Source: Acidobacteriota bacterium (GTDB lineage Bacteria; Acidobacteriota; Holophagae; Acanthopleuribacterales; Acanthopleuribacteraceae). Taken from it: 33,969 nt of DNA. Both the position numbers and the translations under genes were made by a program. The stretch lies in the NCBI GenBank assembly GCA_030066195.1, contig JASJCB010000153.1, forward strand, positions 1 to 33,969, written 5' to 3'. The first letter of the stretch is position 1. The number at the start of each line of letters is the position of its first letter. The notes below the pieces were generated by a model that had not been told where the DNA came from, did not search any database, and saw only the letters and a list, made by a program, of their open reading frames with translations. Positions 15,001 through 22,000 of this stretch are shown piece after piece.

Positions 15001-16950
15001 CTGCTTTTTTACTTGGGTCGTATCGATCACCAGGTTAAACTGCGCGGATTCCGAGTGGAGTTGGGCGAGATCGGGGCAACTCTCCAAAAGATGCCCGGCA
15101 TCACGGCCGCCGCCGTATTGATCCACGACCTGCCGCAAGTAGGTCAGCACCTGACCGCCTACGTCACTCAAGACGGCGACCATTCAAGAGAAGAAGCCCT
15201 GGCCGCGGAAGCAAAATCCTGGCTGCAACAGCGTTTACCGGCCTACATGGTGCCCAATACCTTTATCCTTATGGCTTCCTTCCCGCTCAACCGATCCGGC
15301 AAACTGGATCGAAGCGCCCTGCCCCTGCCGGACCTGTCCACGTGCCGGGAACTCACTGCCCCGCGCGACGAGGTGGAAGAGCGCCTGGCCGCAATCTGGT
15401 CGGAGGTGCTGGGCGTCGAGAACATCGGTATACACTCGGACTTTTTCGAACTGGGCGGGCACTCCCTTCTGGCCACGCGCCTTGTCTCCCGAATTCGCGA
15501 GGTGCTGGCGGTCAAACTACCGGTCCGCGATGTCTTCCAAACCGCGACGATTGCCCAACTGGCGATACTGGTGCGCCGGGCTCGACCGGAACTGAAACAA
15601 CCGGCGGATGCAATTACGCCCGTGGGTCGCGACCGACCCTTGCCGTTATCCTACCAGCAGGAACGCTTGTGGATTCTGGATCGCGTCAAGGGCGCGGGCT
15701 CCGCCTACAACCTACCGGAAACTCTGCGCTTGCGCGGACCGGTATCGGCAGGCGCCCTGAACGCGGGTTTTCGAGATCTGATGAGGCGTCACGAGATTCT
15801 GCGCACGGTCGTCGACGCAAGCGGCGATACGTTGGCTCAGAAAATCGAGCCGGTGCCGACAAAACCCCTGGCTGTCATCGATTTCTCCGCGATTGACCGC
15901 GCTCGTGTCGATGAGGTGCTGACTATCCTGACCGCCGCGGAAGAAGGTTGGTCCTTCGATTTAGAACGCGGGCCGCTGCTGCGCCTTAAACTCTTCCGAC
16001 TGAGCGAAGGGGAACACCTGCTGACCATGACCCAACAACACACCATCACCGACGGTTGGTCCGGCGACATCTTGAAACGCGAGGCCATCGCCTTCTACGT
16101 CGCCAACCTCACCGAGATACCTCTCCCCCTCCCTCCCCTACCCTTCCAATACGGCGATTACGCGGCCTGGCAGAGACGATGGCTGACCGGCGCTGTTTGG
16201 AAGGCTCGTTTCGATTTCTGGAAGCAACACCTGGCCGGTGTCCCCACCTTGCAATTGAAGACCGATTTTCCCAGGCCGGCCAAACTATCCTACGAGGGCG
16301 GCGATGTGGTGACGCTGGTTCAGGGCGAACAGCTTACGGCGCTCAAGGAGTTGGCCCGCCGAAACAATTGTTCCTTATACATGGTGTTGCTGAGCACCTA
16401 CGCCCTGTTGTTATCGCAACTGTCCCGCCAATACGACATCGCCGTGGGTACCGCCATCGCGGGTAGGAACCACGAGGGTACAGCCGGTTTGATCGGTTGT
16501 TTTATGAACATCCTGGTCATGCGTTGCGACCTGAAGGAGGATCCCGCCTTCACGGAATTACTGGCCCGCGTGCGGGAGATGACCCTGGACGCCTACGAGT
16601 ACCAGGACATGCCCTTCGAAAAAATGGTCGCGGCCTTGGACCTGCCGCCGGACCCAAGCCGCAACCCGCTGTTCCAAGCCTATTTCAACCTGATCAACAC
16701 GCCCGAGGGCGAGAAGAATACAGGGCCGCTGGTCGTGGAGCCGGTCCCCGTGGACAGCGAACTGACCTCCAAATTCGACCTGGCCTTGTACGGCACCGAA
16801 CGAGGCTCCTTGCTCATCCTACGCCTGTTGTACAACCGAAACCTGTTCCGCAAGGAGACGGCGGAAGCGATCGCCCAACGTCTGGACAACCTGCTGAACC
16901 AGATCACCACCGACCCGGAGCAGCCCTTGTCCATGTTTGACCGGGGTTGA
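9076..16950 (+). CDS. Non-ribosomal peptide synthetase, docking-C-A-T-C-A-T-C
   Basis: This protein has 2624 residues. Residues 1-55 (LMSMLRERGIRLWLNDGKLR onward) match the TubC-type N-terminal docking domain, which receives a partner synthetase. Domains follow in order: C1 (about 72-510; HHIITDG 205-211), A1 (about 530-1020; YTSGSTGKPKG from 676), T1 (GGHSL, phosphopantetheine Ser 1062), C2 (about 1105-1545; HHIISDG from 1253), A2 (about 1570-2060; FTSGSTGKPKG from 1730), T2 (Ser 2130), C3 (about 2190-2610; QHTITDG 2321-2327). In C3 the first His of HHxxxDG is Gln, but the second, catalytic His is kept. By eye, the A1 pocket reads DALLAGAIC(K) and the A2 pocket DAEEGGAVT(K), so A1 looks hydrophobic and A2 may prefer a basic residue; both are tentative. 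There is no thioesterase, reductase, epimerase or methyltransferase domain. The enzyme needs a phosphopantetheinyl transferase and probably partner NRPS subunits, none of which are in the window. It ends 8 bp from a convergent gene. Confidence 0.95.
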   Translation: MISVTNLMSMLRERGIRLWLNDGKLRFKGPQGAMTPELLAELKRLKPQIIEFIRGIEPAHKPFPSAPRDGSSLPLSFAQQRMWFLSRISNASAAWHTSAAYRWRGPLRLDIFRRSLETIIERHEALRTRFEEKDGLPVAVIEPPQPFRPVVIDLIGRGLGPADPLIQDLIKNEPEKPFALDRCPLTRVTLVRLAENDMLVLMTLHHIITDGWSMGVIIGELGALYQTLSQDPDRPAPLPPLPVQYLDYAYDQRTRLDEEGLQRELDFWRAQLAGAPPFLELPVDRPRPPVQTFNGASHRFQFDPALSQKCRELCRATGATPFILLLSLFQLLLAKLSGREDVCVGTPVAGRTRVELEPLIGLFVNTLVLRSRFDDALPFREFLKQRREQVLEVFEHQELPFDRLVEELALARDPAYTPVFQVMFALQNMPDSAMELSDVTMEPLHKPVTNAPFDLILELQEGDDRIWGLFSYNTDLFDESTISRFHRMYRRLAVSAVAAPDTPVNRLALISEEERRTLLTDFSRAGATHPIVETDFCTAFQQWANREMTALVMGSASVTYRSLEQRRNALARLLKERGLKPGDRVVTCLPNSPAAVIAFLGTLAAGGVYVPVDTTTPDERIAYLLDDCAPKIILANEESPDCVYNHGLPVLNPMVTPAGESEPPRPAPKQTAYMIYTSGSTGKPKGVPVTHANLAYAIRAYVEAWKTKPGDRCLQFASLSFDASLLEYGIALTRGAILYLAKRKQLLGKELDAFLQHCNITHALLSPSAMAGLTGPFPKLRLLATGGEACPAELVRRFAPGRRFLNAYGPTETTICVTLSQCKPSDRAPAIGRPLTGVSTMILDRSGLVQPPGVPGELCIGGPFVAGGYYRRPALTAERFVPDPFSQVSGARMYRSGDLTRFREDGEIEFMGRIDFQVKLRGFRIEPGEIEACLDALEPVAQSVVVLLKEPGTQFLVAYVRPVEDNDLTDSELVPLLRSDLQSSLPDYMIPAFFVVLEAFPLTQTGKIDRKALPAPDRGEIQADQTPPRDAMEEDMAAIWSNVLGIENVGIHANFFEIGGHSLMATKIMSRVREHFQVDLPIPTLFSSPTVALLTEVLRGRRGGHDQVTVAIVPFPRDDTPIPLSFAQQRLWFLDRLVGPSPTYNMPLPFRFKGRLDVSIMERALDALVERHEILRTRFPMRDGEPIQEILPYRPSALPLIDLSGLASDRETTVADLLRTMSVRCFDLAGETPFRVALMRLSPAVHVLMVNKHHIISDGWSMQVVGAELETFYRDFLFDLHPTLPSLPIQYADFSLWQRERLGEDGMQTQAKYWQKKLNGAPALIDLPTDRPRPPIQTNNGAVCRFQISEEITAALARVATETDGTMYMVLTAAFAALLSRYSGQDDVVIGSAVAGRNHREIEPLIGFFVNMLPLRCELDADPTALDLVQQVRTTALDAYANQDIPFEKIVDLVRAKRDPSFTPLFQVSLSFQNAPEKRDTGGWPGLELEPTGESGAVAKYDLTPAFFQVPGDGMMVSVEYNTDLYDEGTILRFNHHLTTILTAFPGNPPVRGIDLISEEEREQLLVTWNRERAEQVPIPFIHQLIAAKADDQPKRPALAPAGHPEIQPLSYGQMYKQIRELAALLQAQGVQPDMPVPVLQPRSLETLITFLAILEAGGAFVPMDPSLPSERLVSILESCGAELLVAAGDLADALPPHRARTFDPKRAQPSAYELQAPNLHADNAAYLLFTSGSTGKPKGVVVSHRALAAYCVDMTEHFELTPEDRMFQFSSLGFDASLEQWAVPLVAGASVFMKTGELWEAPKLAEVFRQDRITAAELPPAYALPVFEELDAAGVTDPFPDLKLLGLGGEALPGALLPLFKKLTHNKARMINAYGPTETTVTAVSRVVDLDGDVGRVPIGTRRPNRTVFVLDRKMEPTPTGLPGQLCIGGPTVSRGYVGAPAQTAAVFVPDPYSGDAGGRLYATGDLARMSNAGLLFYLGRIDHQVKLRGFRVELGEIGATLQKMPGITAAAVLIHDLPQVGQHLTAYVTQDGDHSREEALAAEAKSWLQQRLPAYMVPNTFILMASFPLNRSGKLDRSALPLPDLSTCRELTAPRDEVEERLAAIWSEVLGVENIGIHSDFFELGGHSLLATRLVSRIREVLAVKLPVRDVFQTATIAQLAILVRRARPELKQPADAITPVGRDRPLPLSYQQERLWILDRVKGAGSAYNLPETLRLRGPVSAGALNAGFRDLMRRHEILRTVVDASGDTLAQKIEPVPTKPLAVIDFSAIDRARVDEVLTILTAAEEGWSFDLERGPLLRLKLFRLSEGEHLLTMTQQHTITDGWSGDILKREAIAFYVANLTEIPLPLPPLPFQYGDYAAWQRRWLTGAVWKARFDFWKQHLAGVPTLQLKTDFPRPAKLSYEGGDVVTLVQGEQLTALKELARRNNCSLYMVLLSTYALLLSQLSRQYDIAVGTAIAGRNHEGTAGLIGCFMNILVMRCDLKEDPAFTELLARVREMTLDAYEYQDMPFEKMVAALDLPPDPSRNPLFQAYFNLINTPEGEKNTGPLVVEPVPVDSELTSKFDLALYGTERGSLLILRLLYNRNLFRKETAEAIAQRLDNLLNQITTDPEQPLSMFDRG

Positions 16951-16958
16951 ACTGAAAC

Positions 16959-17984
16959 TCAGGAGGAAGGAAGCTTGAACAGGTAGATCCAATTCAGCCT
17001 GGAATCGTAAACATGCAACCGGTCGGCTTCAGCTGCCATCAATCTGCTGGTGATATGGCTGCCGTCTTTGCCCTTGAGTTTGAAATGCCTACCCTGACCG
17101 ATGCGGTCTTCGGAAACATCGACGATCATCAAATTATCTGCCGATGTGTCGTCGCCGCAGTGAAGAATCAAAAGTTGATCCCGGATCAAAACCACGTCTC
17201 GGACAACTTCAAAGGTGGACCGTTCCCATTTCCACGGTTTTTCCTCGTAGTAATCGTCAACTTTAGTGAAGAAGGGAAGGAAATGCCGGTCATAACGCAA
17301 CTGACGCTCCCGCAATAAGATACCGTCATGAGCATAGATCTCGATATGAGCTTTGGCGCGGCTCACGGAAATCAAATTCCCCGCCTCATTAATAAAAAGG
17401 AAACGGGCATTCTCGTTGAGTCGCTGAATATCCTCGGGCCGATCACCCAACCACCTGCCGAAACCCCGTTGATAGGCGCCGTGTAAATTGTAAACCGAGA
17501 TCGGACTGGACAACCTCGGCGTAGCGATATAAATGTTCATCTCGGCATCTACTGCCGCTCTGGTTTCCGTCATGGCGGATGACAGGTGGATCTTGTCGAT
17601 AAATTCACCCTGATTATCGAAAACATTGATAAACATGGTGCGATCGAGGGCAAAAACCAATCCGTCCCGTACGGTCAAGTGCTGCAATGAGGCAAATTCA
17701 CCAGGTCCCTCACCAATGCCCCCGAACGAACGGATTCCCTTCCCGGCATGGGAGTATTGCTTGATGGTGTGGCTGCCGCCGTCACTTACATAAAGATAGT
17801 TCGGATCTATGGAAAAGCCTTTGCCCATGGCGAATTCGCTATTCGGAAGATCCAAGGCAAAAGCGGATTGCGGTAGCAGCGGTTTGGTTTTCGGCCGCTC
17901 CGCGTCCTTGCCGCAAGACCAGAAGAGACAACTAAACCCGATCAGTAGGAGAACTTTTAGGGAGGGCATCGATAACTGTTGCAA
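16959..17984 (-). CDS. 6-bladed beta-propeller lipoprotein (cassette A)
   Basis: This is a 341-residue protein from a TTG start at 17984. It is a lipoprotein with a signal sequence ending FWSC, the acylated Cys being residue 24. The mature part has NHL/6-bladed propeller-like repeats, e.g. YLYVSDGGSHTIKQYSHAGK, IRSFGGIGEGPGEF, INVFDNQGEFIDKI, ISVYNLHGAYQRGFG, IEIYAHDGILLRERQL and LHVYDSRLNWIYLFKL. Propellers of this type usually bind ligands or partners; no catalytic motif is visible. The TTG was chosen over ATG 17969 by comparison with the second copy at 28681: the equivalent codon there is ATG, both give Cys24, and both overlap the upstream peptide gene by exactly 28 bp. It is translationally coupled to that peptide gene and probably exported to the envelope with it. 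A longer reading from 18020 is possible but unlikely. Confidence 0.82.
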   Translation of the reverse strand: MQQLSMPSLKVLLLIGFSCLFWSCGKDAERPKTKPLLPQSAFALDLPNSEFAMGKGFSIDPNYLYVSDGGSHTIKQYSHAGKGIRSFGGIGEGPGEFASLQHLTVRDGLVFALDRTMFINVFDNQGEFIDKIHLSSAMTETRAAVDAEMNIYIATPRLSSPISVYNLHGAYQRGFGRWLGDRPEDIQRLNENARFLFINEAGNLISVSRAKAHIEIYAHDGILLRERQLRYDRHFLPFFTKVDDYYEEKPWKWERSTFEVVRDVVLIRDQLLILHCGDDTSADNLMIVDVSEDRIGQGRHFKLKGKDGSHITSRLMAAEADRLHVYDSRLNWIYLFKLPSS

Positions 17985-18256
17985 TATTCTTTGGACGCCG
18001 TGTCGCCGCATTGTACCCATCCTTTAAAATGCTCACGCTTGTGATTACACTCGCCCAATTCGTAATAACACTGACCGGCGGGTCCGGTGCAACTGACCTT
18101 TGCACCGTCCAAGCAGGTTATTTCACGACCGCAGGTGCTACCGCCCTCGTGCATATCGGGAAAATCACTCTCCGGTAGATAAGGCGAATCAGGAGGCGGA
18201 AATGGTTCAGTGGCTAACAGCGGGAGCAAAATCAAAATAAAAAGCAGCTTACGCAT
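17957..18256 (-). CDS. Small secreted peptide with eight cysteines (cassette A)
   Basis: This is a 99-residue protein with a short signal peptide (MRKLLFILILLPLLA) and a Pro/Asp-rich spacer (PPPDSPYLPESDFPD), followed by a domain with eight cysteines beginning STCGREITCLDGAKVSC. The copy at 28406-28708 has the same eight Cys in the same order and the same GREITCLDGAKVSC core, so they are paralogues. The cysteines probably form four disulfides outside the cytoplasm. I do not recognise a named function. GAGGTGA precedes ATG 18256, and a good sigma-70-type promoter lies 33 bp upstream of the ATG. The stop lies 28 bp inside the propeller gene, so the two are coupled and may act together, for example as a secreted ligand and its lipoprotein partner; that is inference. 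Confidence 0.82.
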   Translation of the reverse strand: MRKLLFILILLPLLATEPFPPPDSPYLPESDFPDMHEGGSTCGREITCLDGAKVSCTGPAGQCYYELGECNHKREHFKGWVQCGDTASKEYCNSYRCPP

Positions 18257-18288
18257 GACTCACCTCAATAAAAATCATGAGTTGAGAT

Positions 18289-18317
18289 AATATATACCCA
18301 ACAATATGATCAGTCAA
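18289..18317 (-). promoter_or_regulatory. Sigma-70-type promoter for cassette A
   Basis: On the minus strand, TTGACT (18312-18317) and TATATT (18289-18294) are separated by exactly 17 bp, a near-consensus housekeeping promoter, 33 bp upstream of the start codon of the Cys-rich peptide. The surrounding 107 bp is AT-rich compared with the neighbours. Confidence 0.7.
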
Positions 18318-18363
18318 TCAATATAAAACCGATGCCATGAAAGCAATTAGCAGGAAGAAACAA

Positions 18364-18837
18364 TCAAGCATTTTGGGCGGTAGTTGTTTTGCCGGCTTCG
18401 ATGTAGGTTTTCAGGTCGGACATGTCGCGCTCCATGAATTGCGCCAGGCTTTTGCGCATCATGGGACCCATGAAGAAACTGACGATTTTGGCGAACAAGG
18501 TCAGCGGGACAGCGCCGAAGGTCATGGTAACCTTGGTGCCGTCGCCCTCGGGTTCGAAGCTGAACTCGGTCCGGTAATGCGATCCGGAGCTTTCCGCCTC
18601 CACCTTGTAACCCTCGGGACGGTTGAAGTCCATGATTTCCATTTCCTCGGTGTGTTCCTTACCGAACACCTTGCGCGTCTCGCGCCATTTGGTGCCCACG
18701 CCGATAGGAGCATCACCCAATACCTCGATGCTGATGATATCGGTAATCCTGTCCCCGGCATTTCTCAAATCGGTAAACACATCGAAAACGGCTTCCGGTG
18801 CGGCATGAATGGTCTTGCTGACTTGGACGGATTTCAT
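18364..18837 (-). CDS. SRPBCC (START-like) family protein
   Basis: This is a 157-residue protein starting at ATG 18837 with AGGAGG upstream. It opens MKSVQVSKTIHAAPEAVFDVFTDLRN, the typical beta1-alpha1-alpha2 start of the polyketide cyclase/START-like SRPBCC fold, followed by strands such as GVGTKWRETRKVFGKEHTEE and TEFSFEPEGDGTKVTMTF, and a long C-terminal helix that closes the cavity. Such proteins bind hydrophobic ligands or act as cyclases and chaperones; no specific ligand can be read from this sequence. It is a single gene, divergent from the TSP3 gene and 107 bp upstream of the cassette A peptide, which has its own promoter. Confidence 0.85.
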   Translation of the reverse strand: MKSVQVSKTIHAAPEAVFDVFTDLRNAGDRITDIISIEVLGDAPIGVGTKWRETRKVFGKEHTEEMEIMDFNRPEGYKVEAESSGSHYRTEFSFEPEGDGTKVTMTFGAVPLTLFAKIVSFFMGPMMRKSLAQFMERDMSDLKTYIEAGKTTTAQNA

Positions 18838-18956
18838 GGGTGCCTCCTAACCAGTTAAAGCCTGCGAAGATCGTCGATAGAATTGAACGGATCGCTCTCC
18901 ATCATAACCCAATCGAGTCCACCCGACGGCGAAAAGTTCCGTACATAGGAGACGGT

Positions 18957-19088
18957 GTGAAAATTTTTCAACTTTTGGAGACCCGAAAATCTGCCCTTTT
19001 ACGCTTTTCATCTTATAAGGATGAGGTCTATGCCGGCGCCGAGGTTTTGGGGGACTTTGCCTTTGTGCCGTTTGACCGATTGATTTAG
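18957..19088 (+). CDS. Possible 43-residue small protein or leader upstream of the TSP3 gene
   Basis: A GTG at 18957, preceded by AGGAGA at a workable distance, opens a 43-codon frame (start VKIFQLLETRKS, end FAFVPFDRLI) that stops 8 bp before the ATG of the TSP3 gene. The tight spacing and ribosome binding site suggest it could be translated and coupled to the downstream gene. There is no recognisable domain or signal peptide. It could equally be a chance open frame in the 5' leader. Confidence 0.3.
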   Translation: MKIFQLLETRKSALLRFSSYKDEVYAGAEVLGDFAFVPFDRLI

Positions 19089-19096
19089 AGGTAATC

Positions 19097-22000
19097 ATGA
19101 TTGCATTACGAGTCCGTCTGTGCTCCGCCTTTTTTTGTTTTTTGTTCGCACTGATCCCGGCCATGGCCGATGAACCCATCGACACCACCCAATCACCGTC
19201 CAACCAGGAAAGAACGCCTTCACGAGGCGTGGGTAACTCCGTACTGATCATTCAGGACAGCAACCCCTGGGGCTTCTCCTCGATTCAGACGGTATTGGAT
19301 GAAAACGGCATTGGCTATGACCTGAGGAACGGCACCGCTTTATCGGACTTAGACTACTCGCCATACGAGATGATTATCATCCCCAGCGTCCAATCCACTA
19401 CATTTTATACTACTTGGAATGACAATCTAGCCCGCATCGAGGCCTGGGTGAATGCCGGCGGCAAGCTGTGGCTTTCCGGCTGCACCAACACCGGAACGCA
19501 ACCGCTTGGACCGGGCGGCGTACTCAATACCCGTCAACCATTCTCCGGAAACACTGTCCTGCTGCCGGTTCACCCATGGGTAGCCGATACCCCGATTTCG
19601 ATCTCGGGCAGTTCAGCCAGCCATAACTTTTTCACCAACTTGCCCGCCGAAGCGGAAATTATCGTAGGTGCAGGCGGCCCCCAACTGCCCACGCTGATCT
19701 CTTATCGCTACGGGCGCGGGCTCGTCTGCATGAGCGGCCTGACTCTTGAATTTGCCTGGAATTATTCCTGGGACGCCAAACCCATCCTGGAAAACACGTT
19801 GACGGACCTGTTCCAATTCTCTGTTTGCGAGGCCCCGACGGACAGCGACAACGACGGTGTTTTGGACGATTGCGACAACTGCCCGGACACCCCTAATGAA
19901 GATCAGGCCGACACCGATTTCGACGGCACGGGCGACGCCTGCAACGACGCCGATGACAGCGACGGCGACGAATGGTCCGATGCCCTGGACAATTGCCCCG
20001 AAACGGTCAACGCCGATCAAGCCGATGCGGACCTGGACGGCGTGGGCGATGTTTGTGATAACTGCCCGGACGCGGCCAATCCCGATCAGGAGGATGTGGA
20101 CGACGACGGCTTGGGCAACCTTTGCGATCCCGACGACGATAACGACATGGTCGACGACAGCGACGACAACTGTCCCGATGTACCCAACCCGATGCAGGAA
20201 GACGCCGATGCCGACGGCTTGGGCGATGTCTGCGACAACTGCCCCGATGTACCCAACAACGGTATCGACAATCTCGCCGACCTCCTGGACGATCTAACCG
20301 CGAACCATGCCGACATCACGCAACATGTGCCCGATCTCTACCTTTTCTCCGACGGATTCACGGGCACCTTCATCAGCGACGGCGGCAATGACATGTATGA
20401 CGGCGGTAATTACATGACCACCGACCGTTATAACGGCGGCATCCCCTATACCAACAACCAGGTGATGCCCGGCGATTTGTACTTCGGCCCCGGCAGTACC
20501 TATTTCACCGCCAAATTCGACGGCTTATTCGTGCTGGCGGCCGCGGACATCGATATCGACCAGTTCAGGATCTATGGGAACCTGGGCGCCGACGGCTCCG
20601 GTTCGGTCGACGGCGCCGTTTTAAACAACGCTGACGTACAAGTTTTCGTCAAGCGGGTATACAACGCGTACGATCCATCGGTCAATCACATCATCCTGGC
20701 CCCGTCGAGCGAGGCAACCCACACTTTCCCCAACAATACCAATGACGACGCCCACCAGGTGGACGGCTTGAGCGGTTCGACCTACCTGATCTACATACTG
20801 ACAGCAAGGTCAAGCGGCGGCTACCTGGAAAACGATGCGGTCCTGGCCATGACCCGCGAGTTGGAAAACTACACCCGGAACAACCAGACGGACCAGGACG
20901 GTGACGGCGCGGGCGATGCCTGCGACGATGACCTGGACGGTGACGGCGTCGATAACGACAGCGACAATTGTCCCAACAGCGCCAATCCCGACCAGACCGA
21001 CGCCGATAACGACGGCCTGGGCGATCCCTGCGACAACTGTCCCGATACCACCAATCCCGATCAGGAAGATACCGACCGGGACGGTGTCGGCGATGTTTGC
21101 GACAACTGTCCCGATACCGCCAACCCCGATCAAGCGGATACCGACGGTGACGGCGTCGGCGATGCCTGCAACAACGCCGACGATGCGGACGGCGACGAAT
21201 GGGCGGACGACCTCGACAATTGTCCGGCCGTCAGCAACAACGATCAAGCCGATGTCGACGGCGACGGCGTGGGCGATGTCTGTGATAACTGTCCGGCAAT
21301 CGAAAACCCGGATCAAACCGACACGGACGGCGACGGCGTGGGCGATGCCTGTAACGAAGACATCGACCGCGACGACGACGAATGGGCCGACAACCTGGAT
21401 AACTGCCCCGACATCGCCAACCCCGACCAGGCGGACACCGACGGCGACGGCACGGGCGACGCCTGTAACGACGATGCGGACGCGGACGGCGACGAGTGGT
21501 CCGACGTCCTGGACAACTGCCCCGATACCGCCAACCCGGATCAGGACGATATCGACCGCGACGGCGTGGGCACCGCCTGCGACAACTGTCCCCTGTCATG
21601 GAACCAGGAGCAAACCGACCTGGACAACGACGGCGCCGGTCAAGTCTGTGACAACTGCCCGGACCTGGCCAATGAAGACCAGAGCGATATAGACGGTGAC
21701 AGCGTGGGCGATGCCTGCGATATCTGCCCCGACATCGCCGATCGCGACCAGTTGGACGCCGATTTGGACGGCGTGGGCAATCCCTGCGACAACTGCCCGA
21801 ACGTGCCCAACCTGGTCCAGGAAGACACGGACGGTGACGGCGTGGGCGATGACTGCGACGTGTGCCCGCTGGTGGCCGACCCCGACCAGTTGGACAGCAA
21901 CAGCGACGGACGCGGTGACGCCTGTAGTTCCCGCCTGGAAATCCTATCCGTGGAAGAAGCCGACCCCAACCGCTTCATCACCGAGGTGGCGATCGACCTC

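Noticed and set aside
9796..15183. Several long frames (about 190-350 codons) on both strands inside the NRPS gene
   Set aside because: They are shadows of the NRPS frame, whose domains are continuous from 9076 to 16950.
20810..21692. Long Val/Ile-rich antisense and Thr-rich forward frames across the TSP3 repeats
   Set aside because: They arise from the repetitive GAC/GGC codons of the TSP3 units; no start signals or domains.
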